A stretch of 50,592 nt of DNA from contig JAUMZB010000012.1 of NCBI GenBank assembly GCA_030528345.1, forward strand, positions 1 through 50,592. The letters run 5' to 3'. Source of the stretch: Eikenella sp. (GTDB lineage Bacteria > Pseudomonadota > Gammaproteobacteria > Burkholderiales > Neisseriaceae). The position numbers were made by a program, and so were the translations under genes. The notes below the pieces were generated by a model, which did no database searches, was not told the DNA's origin, and was given only the letters and a program-made list of their open reading frames with translations. This document shows positions 28,238 through 40,183 of the stretch, piece after piece. Each line of letters starts with the position of its first letter. Position 1 is the stretch's first letter.

Positions 28238-29215
28238 TTACAGCAAATCTTTCACGCCGTCACGCTCTTCTTCCAGCTCTTTCAGCGTCAGCTCGATGCG
28301 CTCTTGACTGAAAGCGTCGATTTCCAAACCCTGCACGATTTGGTATTCACCGTTTTCGCAAGTGACCGGAAAGCCGAACATCACGCCTGCAGGGATGCCG
28401 TAAGAGCCGTCGGAAGGCACGCCCATGGTCACCCACCGGCCGTTGCTGCCCAACCACCAATCGCGGATGTGGTCGATGGCGGCGTTGGCGGCGGAAGCGG
28501 CGGAAGAAAGGCCGCGCGCTTCAATAATGGCCGCACCGCGTTTGCCCACGGTGGGCAGGAACACATTGGCGTTCCATTCTTGATCGTTGATCATGTCTTT
28601 CACGCTCTCGCCGTTGATGGTGGCGAAGCGGTAATCGGCATACATGGTGGGCGAGTGGTTGCCCCACACGCACAGTTTTTCGATGTCGCCCACGGCTTTG
28701 CCGGTTTTTTCGGCAATCTGGCTGGCGGCACGGTTGTGGTCGAGACGCAGCATGGCGGTGAAGTTTTTCGCCGGCAGATCGGGCGCGGACTTCATGGCGA
28801 TGTAGGCATTGGTATTGGCCGGGTTGCCCACCACCAATACTTTCACATTGCGGTCGGCCACTTTGTTCAGGGCCGCACCTTGCACGGTAAAGATTTGCGC
28901 GTTGGCCTGCAGCAGGTCGGCACGCTCCATGCCCGGCCCGCGCGGACGGGCACCCACCAAAATCGCCACTTGCGCGTCTTTGAAAGCCACTTCGGGATCA
29001 TCGGTAGCCACCATGCCGGCCAACAACGGGAAGGCGCCGTCCTGCAATTCCATCATCACGCCTTTTACCGCGTTTTGCGCTTGCGGCAGGTCGAGCAGTT
29101 GCAAAATCACCGGCTGGTCTTTGCCCAGCATTTCGCCGCTGGCGATACGGAACAACAGGGCATAGCCGATTTGGCCGGCCGCGCCGGTAACGGCTACGCG
29201 AACAGGTGCTTTCAT
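28238..29215 (-). CDS. mdh: Malate dehydrogenase (NAD)
   Basis: Oxidises malate to oxaloacetate in the TCA cycle. The 325-residue protein has the Rossmann motif TGAAGQIG (10-17), the substrate-loop arginines in [24 protein letters not shown] and the catalytic [11 protein letters not shown]. It is the long MDH type found in beta-proteobacteria. ATG 29215 has CAGGAG at ideal spacing. It is divergent from the GntR regulator. Neisseria species generally rely on a quinone-linked malate oxidase instead; retaining mdh next to gntR-sdh follows the arrangement I recall from other beta-proteobacteria. Confidence 0.95.
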   Translation of the reverse strand: MKAPVRVAVTGAAGQIGYALLFRIASGEMLGKDQPVILQLLDLPQAQNAVKGVMMELQDGAFPLLAGMVATDDPEVAFKDAQVAILVGARPRGPGMERADLLQANAQIFTVQGAALNKVADRNVKVLVVGNPANTNAYIAMKSAPDLPAKNFTAMLRLDHNRAASQIAEKTGKAVGDIEKLCVWGNHSPTMYADYRFATINGESVKDMINDQEWNANVFLPTVGKRGAAIIEARGLSSAASAANAAIDHIRDWWLGSNGRWVTMGVPSDGSYGIPAGVMFGFPVTCENGEYQIVQGLEIDAFSQERIELTLKELEEERDGVKDLL

Positions 29216-29526
29216 GTTTTTCTCCTGAAGAAAATAAATAGAGTGAGCGCCGCCCGAAAACGGGAACACGGCCGGCCGACATACAGCTTGCCGCATCCGG
29301 CTGCCGGGCAGAGAACTGTCGGGCATCAGAACAATGCCGAGGACGGGGCATCATATCAAATATTTTCCCATATTTCCCCGGAAACCGTGATTTTTATACA
29401 AATTGCCGCAGAACCTTTCCTGCAAAATAATCAGAACAGATTGATAAGTATTAAAAAAATTAAAACCATATTTTTCCACCAGTCTTATATAAGACTGGGT
29501 TTTACTTTACAAACGAAGCTTGTACA
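29216..29526. other. Divergent regulatory region between mdh and gntR
   Basis: About 310 bases without a gene. It is increasingly AT-rich towards gntR (A/T runs at 29440-29475) and holds the perfect palindrome at 29479-29498. It must carry promoters for both genes. Confidence 0.7.
29479..29498. promoter_or_regulatory. Perfect 20-bp palindrome, probable GntR-family operator
   Basis: CCAGTCTTATATAAGACTGG reads the same on both strands. It lies about 30-40 bases before the gntR start in an otherwise AT-rich divergent promoter region. Dimeric GntR proteins bind such sites and usually autoregulate. No second copy was found in front of sdhC or mdh. Confidence 0.65.
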
Positions 29527-30258
29527 ATGCCGCGCATGCCGAAATCCCCAGCAGACACCTTGCCGCTTTACAAACAGACGGAACAATACATCAGCGGACA
29601 CATCCGCTCGGGTCGCTGGGAAACCGGCACCGCTTTGCCCAGCGAATGGGATCTGGCCGCAGAAATCGGCGTCAGCCAAGGCACGGTGCGCAAAGCCCTA
29701 TCCAATATGACTGCGCGCGGCGAATTGCAACGCCAACAGGGCGTAGGTACTTTTGTTACCGGCCTCAACCCCGAATGGGGTGCTTTCCCGCTGCACGACG
29801 AGCATACCCGCCGCCCCAATCTGTGGCCGAAACAGGAAATCCTCAGCATTGCCGCCGCCAACACGCCGCCGGCCGTGCGCCACAATCTGCAGTTGGGTGC
29901 CGGCGAACGGGTTTGGTATGTGCAGTCGCTGTGGCGCAACGGCCACCAAACCGTTGCTTATGACGAAGCCTGGCTGCCCCTGCCGCTTTTGCCCGACCTC
30001 AACCGCTTGCAGTTGGAAAGCCGGATGGGCATTTACCAATTATTGGCGGCCGAGTACGGTTTTATGCTCGATCCGGCCCCCACCCTGCTCTTTTCAGGTA
30101 GCTTGGATGCGGAAACCGCCGCCAAACTAAAAAGTACGCCTTATGCGCCGGTCATCCGCTGCGAGCGCATCAGCCACAGCGGCAAACGCATTTTGGAATG
30201 GCGCCGCCGTTTTATGCTGCTGGAACATACGGCACTGATTTTGCCTGCTTCGCCCTAG
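29527..30258 (+). CDS. GntR-family regulator, HutC/UTRA type
   Basis: A 243-residue transcription factor. The N-terminal winged helix-turn-helix (about 12-78) has the GntR features PLYKQTEQYISGHIRSGRW, LPSEWDLAAEIGVSQGTVRKAL and GELQRQQGVGTFV. The C-terminal UTRA effector-binding domain (about 95-235) includes VWYVQSLWRNGHQTVAYDEAWLP and the PVIRCERIS strand. Two in-frame starts, ATG 29527 and 29536, are possible. TACAAT at 29523-29528 resembles a -10 box and would give an almost leaderless message from the second ATG. Placed between mdh and sdhC, it is a candidate regulator of the TCA genes; the effector is unknown. Confidence 0.85.
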   Translation: MPRMPKSPADTLPLYKQTEQYISGHIRSGRWETGTALPSEWDLAAEIGVSQGTVRKALSNMTARGELQRQQGVGTFVTGLNPEWGAFPLHDEHTRRPNLWPKQEILSIAAANTPPAVRHNLQLGAGERVWYVQSLWRNGHQTVAYDEAWLPLPLLPDLNRLQLESRMGIYQLLAAEYGFMLDPAPTLLFSGSLDAETAAKLKSTPYAPVIRCERISHSGKRILEWRRRFMLLEHTALILPASP

Positions 30259-30281
30259 CACTTAGGCACACGCAAACAAGC

Positions 30282-30293
30282 AGGCTACCTGAA
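30282..30293 (+). repeat. DNA uptake sequence (single copy)
   Basis: Exact unpaired DUS after gntR, in the sdhC leader. A one-mismatch reverse copy lies inside gntR near 30091. Confidence 0.85.
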
Positions 30294-30376
30294 AACGCAG
30301 ACGGGTAACTTCCCTTTACCCTTCATCGCCTAACATTTAAAAATAAATCTTACCGCTTGTTTACACAGCCGGTAAA

Positions 30377-30403
30377 AACTGTTCAATACCGTATAAAACA
30401 GTT
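30377..30403. promoter_or_regulatory. Inverted repeat overlapping a -10-like box upstream of sdhC
   Basis: AACTGTT (30377-30383) faces AACAGTT (30397-30403), and TATAAA (30392-30397) lies between and into the right arm. The position, about 100 bases before sdhC, fits an operator over the sdh promoter. It does not resemble the palindrome in front of gntR. Confidence 0.35.
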
Positions 30404-30504
30404 AAAGTACGGGCTTGGATGATTTCCGACCTGCGGGTCGCCAATTTTGGTTTTGGGTGCCGGTTTTGCCGGTTTTTTTCGATGTTTTAAAGGATTATGT
30501 TGTC

Positions 30505-30879
30505 ATGCAGACGAACAGACCCGTGTTCTTGGATCTGCCCAGTATCCGCCTGCCGATACCCGGGATAGTATCTATTTTGCACCGCATCAGCGGCGTGCTG
30601 CTTTTTGTCAGCCTGCCGCTATTATTGTGGCTATTTGCCGGCACGCTGGGCAATGCCGAAGCTTATGAAACCTACCGTGCATTTGTCGGCCACCCGCTGG
30701 TCAAACTCGGCCTGATCGTTTTGCTGTGGGCCTATCTGCACCACGCCCTGGCCGGCATCCGCTTTCTGCTGCTGGACGCCCATAAAGGCTTGGAGCTGCA
30801 AACCGCCCGCCTGACCGCCAAACTGGTGTTTGTGACCGCCTTGGTATTGACTGTGATTTTAGGGGTGGCGTTATGGTAA
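30505..30879 (+). CDS. sdhC: Succinate dehydrogenase cytochrome b556 subunit
   Basis: One of two membrane anchors of complex II, binding heme b and ubiquinone. The 124-residue protein has three membrane helices, the quinone-site HRISG (26-30) in IPGIVSILHRISGVLLF, and a heme-ligand histidine region YLHHALAGIRFLLLD (His80). I start at ATG 30505 (MQTNRPVFLDL), with AAAGGA upstream. The frame extends 30 codons further upstream without conserved sequence. Its stop overlaps the start of sdhD by seven bases, so the two are translationally coupled. Confidence 0.93.
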   Translation: MQTNRPVFLDLPSIRLPIPGIVSILHRISGVLLFVSLPLLLWLFAGTLGNAEAYETYRAFVGHPLVKLGLIVLLWAYLHHALAGIRFLLLDAHKGLELQTARLTAKLVFVTALVLTVILGVALW

Positions 30880-31229
30880 ACCGTAAACTGGCCGGTGCCC
30901 ATTACGGCTTGCGCGACTGGGCCATGCAGCGCATTACCGCCGTGCTGATGCTGATTTATACCGTGGCCTTCGTGGTGTTCCTGCTTTGCCTGCCCAAAGG
31001 CGAAAGCGGTCATCTCGCCTGGCAGGCCTTCTTTGCCCAAACTTGGGTGAAAATTTTCACCCAAACCACGCTGATTGCCTTGCTCCTGCATGCCTGGGTG
31101 GGCATCCGCGATTTGTGGATGGACTACATCAAACCGTTCGGTCTGCGTCTGTTTCTGCATGTGGCCACCATCGTGTGGCTGGTTGTGGTCTTGATTTATT
31201 CTGTTAAAGTGATTTGGGGGTTGGTATGA
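30873..31229 (+). CDS. sdhD: Succinate dehydrogenase membrane anchor subunit
   Basis: Second hydrophobic subunit of complex II. Its 118 residues form three membrane helices. The conserved [17 protein letters not shown] segment supplies the heme ligand His73 and the quinone-site acidic residue and tyrosine. It begins inside the last codons of sdhC (ATGGTAA) and ends in ATGA shared with sdhA, so all three cistrons are tightly coupled. Confidence 0.93.
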   Translation: MVNRKLAGAHYGLRDWAMQRITAVLMLIYTVAFVVFLLCLPKGESGHLAWQAFFAQTWVKIFTQTTLIALLLHAWVGIRDLWMDYIKPFGLRLFLHVATIVWLVVVLIYSVKVIWGLV

Positions 31230-32989
31230 GTTTTCCTGTTCGCAAGTTTGACGCCGTTATCGTAGGCGGCGGCGGTGCAGGTCTGCGTGCCGCCCTGCAA
31301 GCCTCCAAAGCCGGCTTGAACACCGCCGTTTTGTCCAAAGTATTCCCCACCCGTTCGCACACTGTGGCAGCCCAAGGCGGCATTTCCGCCTCGCTGGGCA
31401 ATGTGCAGGAAGACCGCTGGGACTGGCATATGTACGACACCGTAAAAGGTTCCGACTGGCTGGGTGACCAAGACGCCATCGAATTCATGTGCCGCCGCGC
31501 GCCCGAAGCCGTGATTGAGCTGGAGCACATGGGCATGCCGTTTGACCGCGTGGAAAGCGGCAAAATCTACCAACGCCCCTTCGGCGGCCACACCGCCGAA
31601 CACGGCAAACGCGCGGTGGAGCGCGCTTGCGCCGTGGCCGACCGTACCGGCCACGCCATGCTGCACACGCTCTACCAGCAAAACGTGCGCGCCAACACCC
31701 AATTCTTCGTAGAATGGACCGCGCTCGACCTGATCCGCGACGAGCAAGGCGATGTGGTGGGCGTCACCGCCATGGAAATGGAAACCGGCGATGTGTATAT
31801 CTTCCACGCCAAAGCCGTGCTGTTCGCCACCGGCGGCGCCGGCCGTATCTATGCCTCCTCCACCAATGCCTTTATGAACACCGGCGACGGCCTGGGCATT
31901 TGCGCCCGCGCCGGCATTCCCTTGGAAGACATGGAATTCTGGCAATTCCACCCCACCGGCGTGGCCGGTGCCGGCGTCTTGATTACCGAAGGCGTGCGCG
32001 GCGAAGGCGGCATTCTGCTCAACGCCAACGGCGAGCGCTTTATGGAGCGTTACGCGCCGACGGTGAAAGACTTGGCCTCCCGCGACGTGGTGTCGCGCGC
32101 CATGGCGATGGAAATCTACGAAGGCCGCGGCTGCGGCCCGAAAAAAGACCACGTTTTACTGAAAATCGACCACATCGGCGCCGAGAAAATCATGGAAAAA
32201 CTGCCGGGCATCCGCGAGATTTCCATCCAGTTCGCCGGCATCGACCCCATTAAAGACCCGATTCCGGTGGTGCCCACCACCCACTACATGATGGGCGGCA
32301 TCCCCACCAACTACTTGGGCGAAGTGGTGGTGCCGCAGGGCGACAACCCCGAAGTGGTGGTTAACGGCCTGTATGCCGCCGGCGAATGCGCCTGCGCCTC
32401 CGTACACGGCGCCAACCGCTTGGGCACCAACTCCCTGCTCGACTTGGTGGTGTTTGGCAAATCCGCCGGCGACAGCATGGTGGACTACGTCCGCGCCCAA
32501 GACAGCTGGAAAGAGCTGCCGGCCAATGCGGGCGAGCTGACCCGCCAACGCTTGGACCGCCTCAACAGCCAAACCGGCGGCGAAAACGTGGACGCCCTGC
32601 GCAACGAATTGCAACGCACCGTGCAGCTGCATGCCGGCGTGTTCCGCACCGACGCCATTTTGAAAGAAGGCGTGCAAAAAGTGCTGGCCTTGGCCGAACG
32701 CGCCAAACGCACCGAAATCCAAGACAAGAGCCAGGTTTGGAATACCGCCCGCATCGAAGCGCTGGAATTGGACAATCTGATGGAAGTGGCCAAAGCCACC
32801 CTGATTTCCGCCGAAGCGCGCAAAGAATCGCGCGGTGCCCACGCTTCCGACGACCATCCCGACCGCGACGACGACAACTGGATGAAACACACCCTGTTCC
32901 ATCCCGAAAACAACAGCCTGTCCTACAAACCCGTCCACACCAAACCGCTCACCGTAGACTACATCGAGCCGGCCAAACGGGTTTATTAA
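31226..32989 (+). CDS. sdhA: Succinate dehydrogenase flavoprotein subunit
   Basis: Oxidises succinate to fumarate with covalently bound FAD. The 587-residue protein has the FAD motif VGGGGAG (13-19), the flavin-linked histidine in [10 protein letters not shown] (His45), HPTG and the active-site RGEGG segment, and a C-terminal HDWMK-like stretch ([10 protein letters not shown]). ATG 31226 overlaps the sdhD stop and has GGGGG upstream. sdhB follows after 24 bases. Confidence 0.96.
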   Translation: MSFPVRKFDAVIVGGGGAGLRAALQASKAGLNTAVLSKVFPTRSHTVAAQGGISASLGNVQEDRWDWHMYDTVKGSDWLGDQDAIEFMCRRAPEAVIELEHMGMPFDRVESGKIYQRPFGGHTAEHGKRAVERACAVADRTGHAMLHTLYQQNVRANTQFFVEWTALDLIRDEQGDVVGVTAMEMETGDVYIFHAKAVLFATGGAGRIYASSTNAFMNTGDGLGICARAGIPLEDMEFWQFHPTGVAGAGVLITEGVRGEGGILLNANGERFMERYAPTVKDLASRDVVSRAMAMEIYEGRGCGPKKDHVLLKIDHIGAEKIMEKLPGIREISIQFAGIDPIKDPIPVVPTTHYMMGGIPTNYLGEVVVPQGDNPEVVVNGLYAAGECACASVHGANRLGTNSLLDLVVFGKSAGDSMVDYVRAQDSWKELPANAGELTRQRLDRLNSQTGGENVDALRNELQRTVQLHAGVFRTDAILKEGVQKVLALAERAKRTEIQDKSQVWNTARIEALELDNLMEVAKATLISAEARKESRGAHASDDHPDRDDDNWMKHTLFHPENNSLSYKPVHTKPLTVDYIEPAKRVY

Positions 32990-33013
32990 GGCGCAGCAAA
33001 GGAACACAACACC

Positions 33014-33718
33014 ATGGAAAAAGTACGTTTCAAAGTGTACCGCTACAATCCCGATGTAGATGCCAAGCCGTACATGAAAGACTATGAACTGGAAATCGAA
33101 CCCACCGACGTCAAACTGCTGGATGCCATCGTCAAACTCAAAGCGCAAGACGACAGTTTGTCGTTCCGCCGCTCCTGCCGCGAAGGCATCTGCGGCTCCG
33201 ACGGCATGAACATCAACGGCAAGAACGGCTTGGCCTGTCTGACCGACATCCGCAGCCTCAAGCAGCCCATCGTACTGCGTCCCCTGCCCGGCCTGCCGGT
33301 GATCCGCGACCTGATTGTGGACATGACCCAGTTCTTCAAACAATACCATTCCATCAAACCCTATGTGGTGAACGACACCCCCGCCCCCGAGCGCGAACGC
33401 CTGCAAACCCAGGAAGAGCGCAAAGAGCTGGACGGTTTGTACGAGTGCATCTTATGCGCCTGCTGCTCGACGGCCTGCCCCTCGTTCTGGTGGAACCCCG
33501 ATAAATTCGTCGGCCCCTCCGGCCTGCTGAATGCCTACCGCTTCATTGCCGACAGCCGCGACACCATCACCAACGAGCGTTTGGACAACCTGAACGACCC
33601 CTACCGTCTGTTCCGCTGCCACACCATCATGAACTGCGTGGACGTGTGCCCCAAACACCTCAACCCCACCCGCGCGATTGGCAAGATCAAAGAAATCATG
33701 CTAAAACGTGCCGTATGA
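33014..33718 (+). CDS. sdhB: Succinate dehydrogenase iron-sulfur subunit
   Basis: Carries electrons from FAD to quinone through three Fe-S clusters. In 234 residues the plant-ferredoxin site is SCREGICGSDG...GLAC (Cys55, Cys60, Asp63 in place of a cysteine as in E. coli, Cys75). The C-terminal ferredoxin fold has CILCACCSTACPS and CHTIMNCVDVCPKHLNP for the [4Fe-4S] and [3Fe-4S] clusters. Its stop overlaps the start of sdhE by four bases (ATGA). Confidence 0.96.
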   Translation: MEKVRFKVYRYNPDVDAKPYMKDYELEIEPTDVKLLDAIVKLKAQDDSLSFRRSCREGICGSDGMNINGKNGLACLTDIRSLKQPIVLRPLPGLPVIRDLIVDMTQFFKQYHSIKPYVVNDTPAPERERLQTQEERKELDGLYECILCACCSTACPSFWWNPDKFVGPSGLLNAYRFIADSRDTITNERLDNLNDPYRLFRCHTIMNCVDVCPKHLNPTRAIGKIKEIMLKRAV

Positions 33719-33978
33719 GTGCTTTTGACGACACCGCCAAACGCCGCATCCGTTTCCTGACCCGCCGCGGACTGCTTGAGCTGGATATTGTACTCGGGCG
33801 GTTTATGGAAACGGAGTTCGCACACTTGAGCGATGCCGAACTCGCTGTTTTTGTCGAGATTCTCGATTTGCCCGATCAGGAGTTTCTCGCCTTGGTCAAC
33901 GGCAAAGAACAGCCCGACAAGCCGGCCTTTCTGCCGTTGTTGGAGAAAATCCGCCGGAGCAAAAGCCCGACCGGCTGA
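33715..33978 (+). CDS. sdhE: FAD assembly factor SdhE
   Basis: A small cytosolic chaperone that promotes covalent flavinylation of SdhA. The 87-residue product has the family signature RRGLLELDIVLGRF (near residues 17-30) and the expected acidic helical body. It begins within the sdhB stop codon, so its dose is tied to the complex it matures. This gene order, sdhCDAB-sdhE-gltA, is also found in Neisseria. Confidence 0.92.
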   Translation: MSAFDDTAKRRIRFLTRRGLLELDIVLGRFMETEFAHLSDAELAVFVEILDLPDQEFLALVNGKEQPDKPAFLPLLEKIRRSKSPTG

Positions 33979-34056
33979 ACCTTGCAGCCCCCGTTTCGAT
34001 GCTGCCTTCAGGTAGCCCAAAACCAACCCATCAAGCACAAAAAGGAGTCACCAGAG

Positions 34057-35340
34057 ATGTCGAATCACATTACCTTGCAAGCCGAGGGCAAAGAAACACT
34101 GGAACTGCCCGTACTGGAAGGTACGCTGGGCCCCGATGTTGTAGACATCCGCACCTTCACCAAAGGCACCGGCATGTTTACCTTCGACCCCGGCTTCGTG
34201 TCCACCGCCAGCTGCGAATCGAAAATCACCTTTATTGATGGCGACAAAGGCCAGCTTTACTACCGCGGCTACCCCATCGAACAGTTGGCCGAACACAGCG
34301 ACTACCTGGAAACCTGCTACCTGCTGCTCAACGGCGAACTGCCCGATGCCAAACAAAAGGCAGAATTCGAACACACCGTTTCCAAGCACACCATGGTGCA
34401 CGAACAGCTGACCTGGTTCTTCCGCGGCTTCCGCCGCGATGCCCACCCGATGGCCATGATGGTCGGCGTAGTGGGTGCGCTGGCCGCTTTCTACCAAGAC
34501 AGCCTGGACATCCACGACCCCGAACACCGCCGCATTGCCGAATACCGTCTGATCTCCAAGATTCCGACCATCGCGGCCATGTGCTACCGCTACTCCAACG
34601 GTCTGCCGTTCAACTTTCCGCGCAACAACCTCTCCTACACCGCCAACTTCATGCACATGATGTTCGCCACCCCGTGCGAGAATTACGAGCCCAACCCTGT
34701 GCTGGTGCGCGCCTTGGATCGCATTTTTATCCTGCATGCCGACCACGAACAAAACGCCTCCACCTCCACCGTGCGTCTGGCCGGCTCTTCCGGCGCCAAC
34801 CCCTTCGCCTGCATTGCCGCCGGCATCGCCTGTCTGTGGGGTCCGGCCCACGGCGGCGCCAATGAGGCCGTGCTGAAAATGCTCGACGAAATCGGCGACG
34901 TATCCCGCGTGGCCGAATTCATGGAAGGCGTGAAAGAGCGCAAATACCGCCTGATGGGCTTCGGCCACCGCGTGTACAAAAACATGGATCCACGCGCCGC
35001 CATCATGAAACAGACCTGCGACGAAGTGCTGGGTGAACTCGGCCTGCAAGACAGCCCGAAATTCAAACTGGCTATGGAACTGGAAAAAATCGCCCTCAAC
35101 GACCCCTATTTCGTGGAGCGCAAGCTGTACCCCAACGTCGATTTCTACTCCGGCATCGTCCTCTCAGCCCTGGGCATCCCGGTATCCATGTTTACCGTTA
35201 TCTTCGCCTTGGCGCGCACTGTGGGCTGGATCTCCCACTGGCACGAAATGATTGCCGACCCGAACCAAAAAATCGGCCGTCCGCGCCAACTCTACACCGG
35301 CGCCACACGCCGTGATTACGTTCCGGTAGACAAACGCTAA
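34057..35340 (+). CDS. gltA: Citrate synthase (type II, hexameric)
   Basis: Condenses oxaloacetate with acetyl-CoA. The 427-residue sequence contains the catalytic histidine segments [16 protein letters not shown] and [15 protein letters not shown], plus the RPRQLYTG region close to the C-terminus. The N-terminal domain is that of the Gram-negative NADH-sensitive form. ATG 34057 follows AAAGGAG; the frame extends 25 codons upstream through a DUS-like sequence that is not coding. It lies 78 bases after sdhE and is followed by a DUS hairpin before sucA. Confidence 0.96.
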   Translation: MSNHITLQAEGKETLELPVLEGTLGPDVVDIRTFTKGTGMFTFDPGFVSTASCESKITFIDGDKGQLYYRGYPIEQLAEHSDYLETCYLLLNGELPDAKQKAEFEHTVSKHTMVHEQLTWFFRGFRRDAHPMAMMVGVVGALAAFYQDSLDIHDPEHRRIAEYRLISKIPTIAAMCYRYSNGLPFNFPRNNLSYTANFMHMMFATPCENYEPNPVLVRALDRIFILHADHEQNASTSTVRLAGSSGANPFACIAAGIACLWGPAHGGANEAVLKMLDEIGDVSRVAEFMEGVKERKYRLMGFGHRVYKNMDPRAAIMKQTCDEVLGELGLQDSPKFKLAMELEKIALNDPYFVERKLYPNVDFYSGIVLSALGIPVSMFTVIFALARTVGWISHWHEMIADPNQKIGRPRQLYTGATRRDYVPVDKR

Positions 35341-35356
35341 ACACGCCATCAGGCGC

Positions 35357-35392
35357 TTCAGGCAGCCTTCCATGCATCAGAGGCTGCCTGAA
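35357..35392 (+). terminator. DUS-pair hairpin between gltA and sucA
   Basis: A perfect 12-bp stem of two variant DUS (35357-35368 with 35381-35392) and a 12-base loop. No T-run follows, so it may attenuate or process the transcript rather than end it. Confidence 0.6.
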
Positions 35393-35501
35393 AGAACAAT
35401 CCGGCATCACAGAGAGAGGGTTATGTTTGCAGGCAGTCAGGTTTCCGACACTAGGCAGTACATCGCCCTTTTTTGCTAACCACCACAAAGGTTTATCAGC
35501 C

Positions 35502-38327
<2,826 letters not shown>

Positions 38328-38336
38328 AACCCGTCA

Positions 38337-38364
38337 GGCTACCTGAACCGCCGTTCAGGTAGCC
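38337..38364 (+). terminator. DUS-pair hairpin between sucA and sucB
   Basis: A perfect 12-bp stem (38337-38348 with 38353-38364) and CGCC loop, without a T-run. It is located inside a co-functional gene pair. Confidence 0.6.
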
Positions 38365-38407
38365 CCCGAACACCCCGCCACATTCATAAAACCAAGGAAA
38401 AAACATC

Positions 38408-39595
38408 ATGATTATCGAAGTAACCGTTCCCATGCTGCCCGAAAGCGTGACCGAAGCCACCCTGATGAACTGGCACAAAAAAGTCGGCGATTTCGTCGAA
38501 CGCGACGAAAACCTGATCGACTTGGAAACCGACAAAGTCGTGCTCGAACTGCCCGCCCAACAAGCCGGCGTCATCGTAGAAATCATCGAGCAAGACGGTG
38601 CCGTGGTGGCCGCCAACCAGTTGATCGCAAAAATCGACACCGCCGCCACCAAAGGCGAAGCCGCGCCGGCCGCCGCCGCCCCGGCAGCCGCACCCGCTGC
38701 CGCCCCGGCCGCTGCCGGCAACGCCCAAGCCGGCGTCGCCATGCCCGCCGCCGCCAAACTGGCTGCCGAAAAAGGCGTGGACATCAGCAGCGTGGCCGGT
38801 TCCGGCCGTGACGGCCGCGTACTGAAAGAAGACGTACAAAACGCCGCCGCACCCAAAACCGCCGCACCGGCCGCCGCTGCCGTGCCCGCCGGCGAGCGCA
38901 TCGAACAGCGCGTGCCGATGAGCCGCCTGCGCGCCCGCGTGGCCGAGCGCCTGCTGCAATCGCAAGCCGAAAACGCCATCCTCACCACCTTCAACGAAGT
39001 CAATATGAAACCGGTGATGGACCTGCGCAACAAATACAAAGAGAAGTTTGAAAAAGAACACGGCGTGAAGCTGGGCTTTATGTCCTTCTTCGTCAAAGCC
39101 GCCGTGGCCGCGCTGAAAAAATTCCCGGTGGTCAACGCCTCCGTGGACGGCAACGACATCGTTTACCACGGCTACTTCGACATCGGCATCGCCGTGGGCA
39201 GCCCGCGCGGCCTGGTGGTGCCCATTCTGCGCGACGCCGACCAAATGAGCATTGCCGAGATTGAAAAAACCATCGCCGACTTCGCCGTGAAAGCCAAAGA
39301 CGGCAAACTGGCGCTGGAAGACCTCACCGGCGGCACCTTCAGCATCACCAACGGCGGCACCTTCGGTTCCATGATGTCCACCCCCATCATCAACCCGCCG
39401 CAATCCGCCATCCTCGGCATGCACGCCACCAAAGAGCGTGCCGTGGTGGAAAACGGCGAAATCGTGGTGCGCCCGATGATGTATCTGGCTCTCTCTTACG
39501 ACCACCGCATCATCGACGGCCGCGAAGCCGTGCTCACCCTGGTCACCATCAAAGAGGCGTTGGAAGACCCCGCCCGCCTGATTTTGGACATCTAA
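38408..39595 (+). CDS. sucB: Dihydrolipoyllysine succinyltransferase (E2 of 2-oxoglutarate dehydrogenase)
   Basis: Core of the 2-oxoglutarate dehydrogenase complex. In 395 residues: an N-terminal lipoyl domain with the lipoylated Lys43 ([12 protein letters not shown]), an Ala/Pro-rich flexible linker (about 78-105), an E1/E3-binding domain ([29 protein letters not shown]), a second linker, and the catalytic domain ending in [14 protein letters not shown] with the active-site histidine. It lies 80 bases after sucA. The partner E3, normally the next gene, is absent here; lpdA is at 6629-8059. Confidence 0.96.
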   Translation: MIIEVTVPMLPESVTEATLMNWHKKVGDFVERDENLIDLETDKVVLELPAQQAGVIVEIIEQDGAVVAANQLIAKIDTAATKGEAAPAAAAPAAAPAAAPAAAGNAQAGVAMPAAAKLAAEKGVDISSVAGSGRDGRVLKEDVQNAAAPKTAAPAAAAVPAGERIEQRVPMSRLRARVAERLLQSQAENAILTTFNEVNMKPVMDLRNKYKEKFEKEHGVKLGFMSFFVKAAVAALKKFPVVNASVDGNDIVYHGYFDIGIAVGSPRGLVVPILRDADQMSIAEIEKTIADFAVKAKDGKLALEDLTGGTFSITNGGTFGSMMSTPIINPPQSAILGMHATKERAVVENGEIVVRPMMYLALSYDHRIIDGREAVLTLVTIKEALEDPARLILDI

Positions 39596-39606
39596 TTCCA
39601 TCCAAT

Positions 39607-39648
39607 AAGGCTACCTGAAAACCGCCAAGGGCTTTCAGGTAGCCTTTT
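39607..39648 (+). terminator. DUS-pair terminator after sucB
   Basis: A perfect 14-bp stem of two exact facing DUS (39607-39620 with 39633-39646), a 12-base loop, and a T-run at the end. It closes the TCA cluster. Confidence 0.85.
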
Positions 39649-39681
39649 CGCTGTGATCCGATTTCAAACAGAGCCACACCG

Positions 39682-40125
39682 ATGAACGACACCGATTCCG
39701 TCCACCTCTTTACCGACGGCGCCTGCAAAGGCAACCCCGGCCCCGGCGGCTGGGGCGTGCTGATGCGCTACGGCCGGCACGAAAAAGAGCTTTACGGCGG
39801 CGAAGCCCATACCACCAACAACCGCATGGAGCTCACCGCCGTCATCCGCGGCCTCGCCGCCCTCACCCGCCCCTGCCGCGTCATCATCTACACCGACTCC
39901 CAATATGTGAAAAACGGCATGGAAAGCTGGATACACGGCTGGAAAAAAAACGGCTGGAAAACCGCCGCCAAGCAAGCCGTGAAAAACGCCGAATTGTGGC
40001 AGCAGCTCGACGAACTGGTGGCCCGCCACCAAGTCAGCTGGACTTGGGTGAAAGGCCATGCCGGCCATCCCGAAAACGAACGGGCCGACCAACTGGCCAA
40101 CCTCGGCGTACAAGCGGCTACCTGA
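39682..40125 (+). CDS. rnhA: Ribonuclease HI
   Basis: Cuts RNA in RNA-DNA hybrids, removing primers and R-loops. The 147-residue enzyme has all four catalytic acids: Asp12 in [10 protein letters not shown], Glu50 in NNRMEL, Asp72 in YTDSQYV and Asp136 in ERADQLAN. The basic handle region ([11 protein letters not shown]) is present. The last codons and stop lie in a one-mismatch DUS (GGCTACCTGAA, around 40108-40118), so the uptake sequence supplies the TGA. Confidence 0.95.
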   Translation: MNDTDSVHLFTDGACKGNPGPGGWGVLMRYGRHEKELYGGEAHTTNNRMELTAVIRGLAALTRPCRVIIYTDSQYVKNGMESWIHGWKKNGWKTAAKQAVKNAELWQQLDELVARHQVSWTWVKGHAGHPENERADQLANLGVQAAT

Positions 40126-40183
40126 ACAGCCGAACGGCAGACGCAAGCGTACACTCAAAACGGCGCGCAACAGACCTTCCCCA

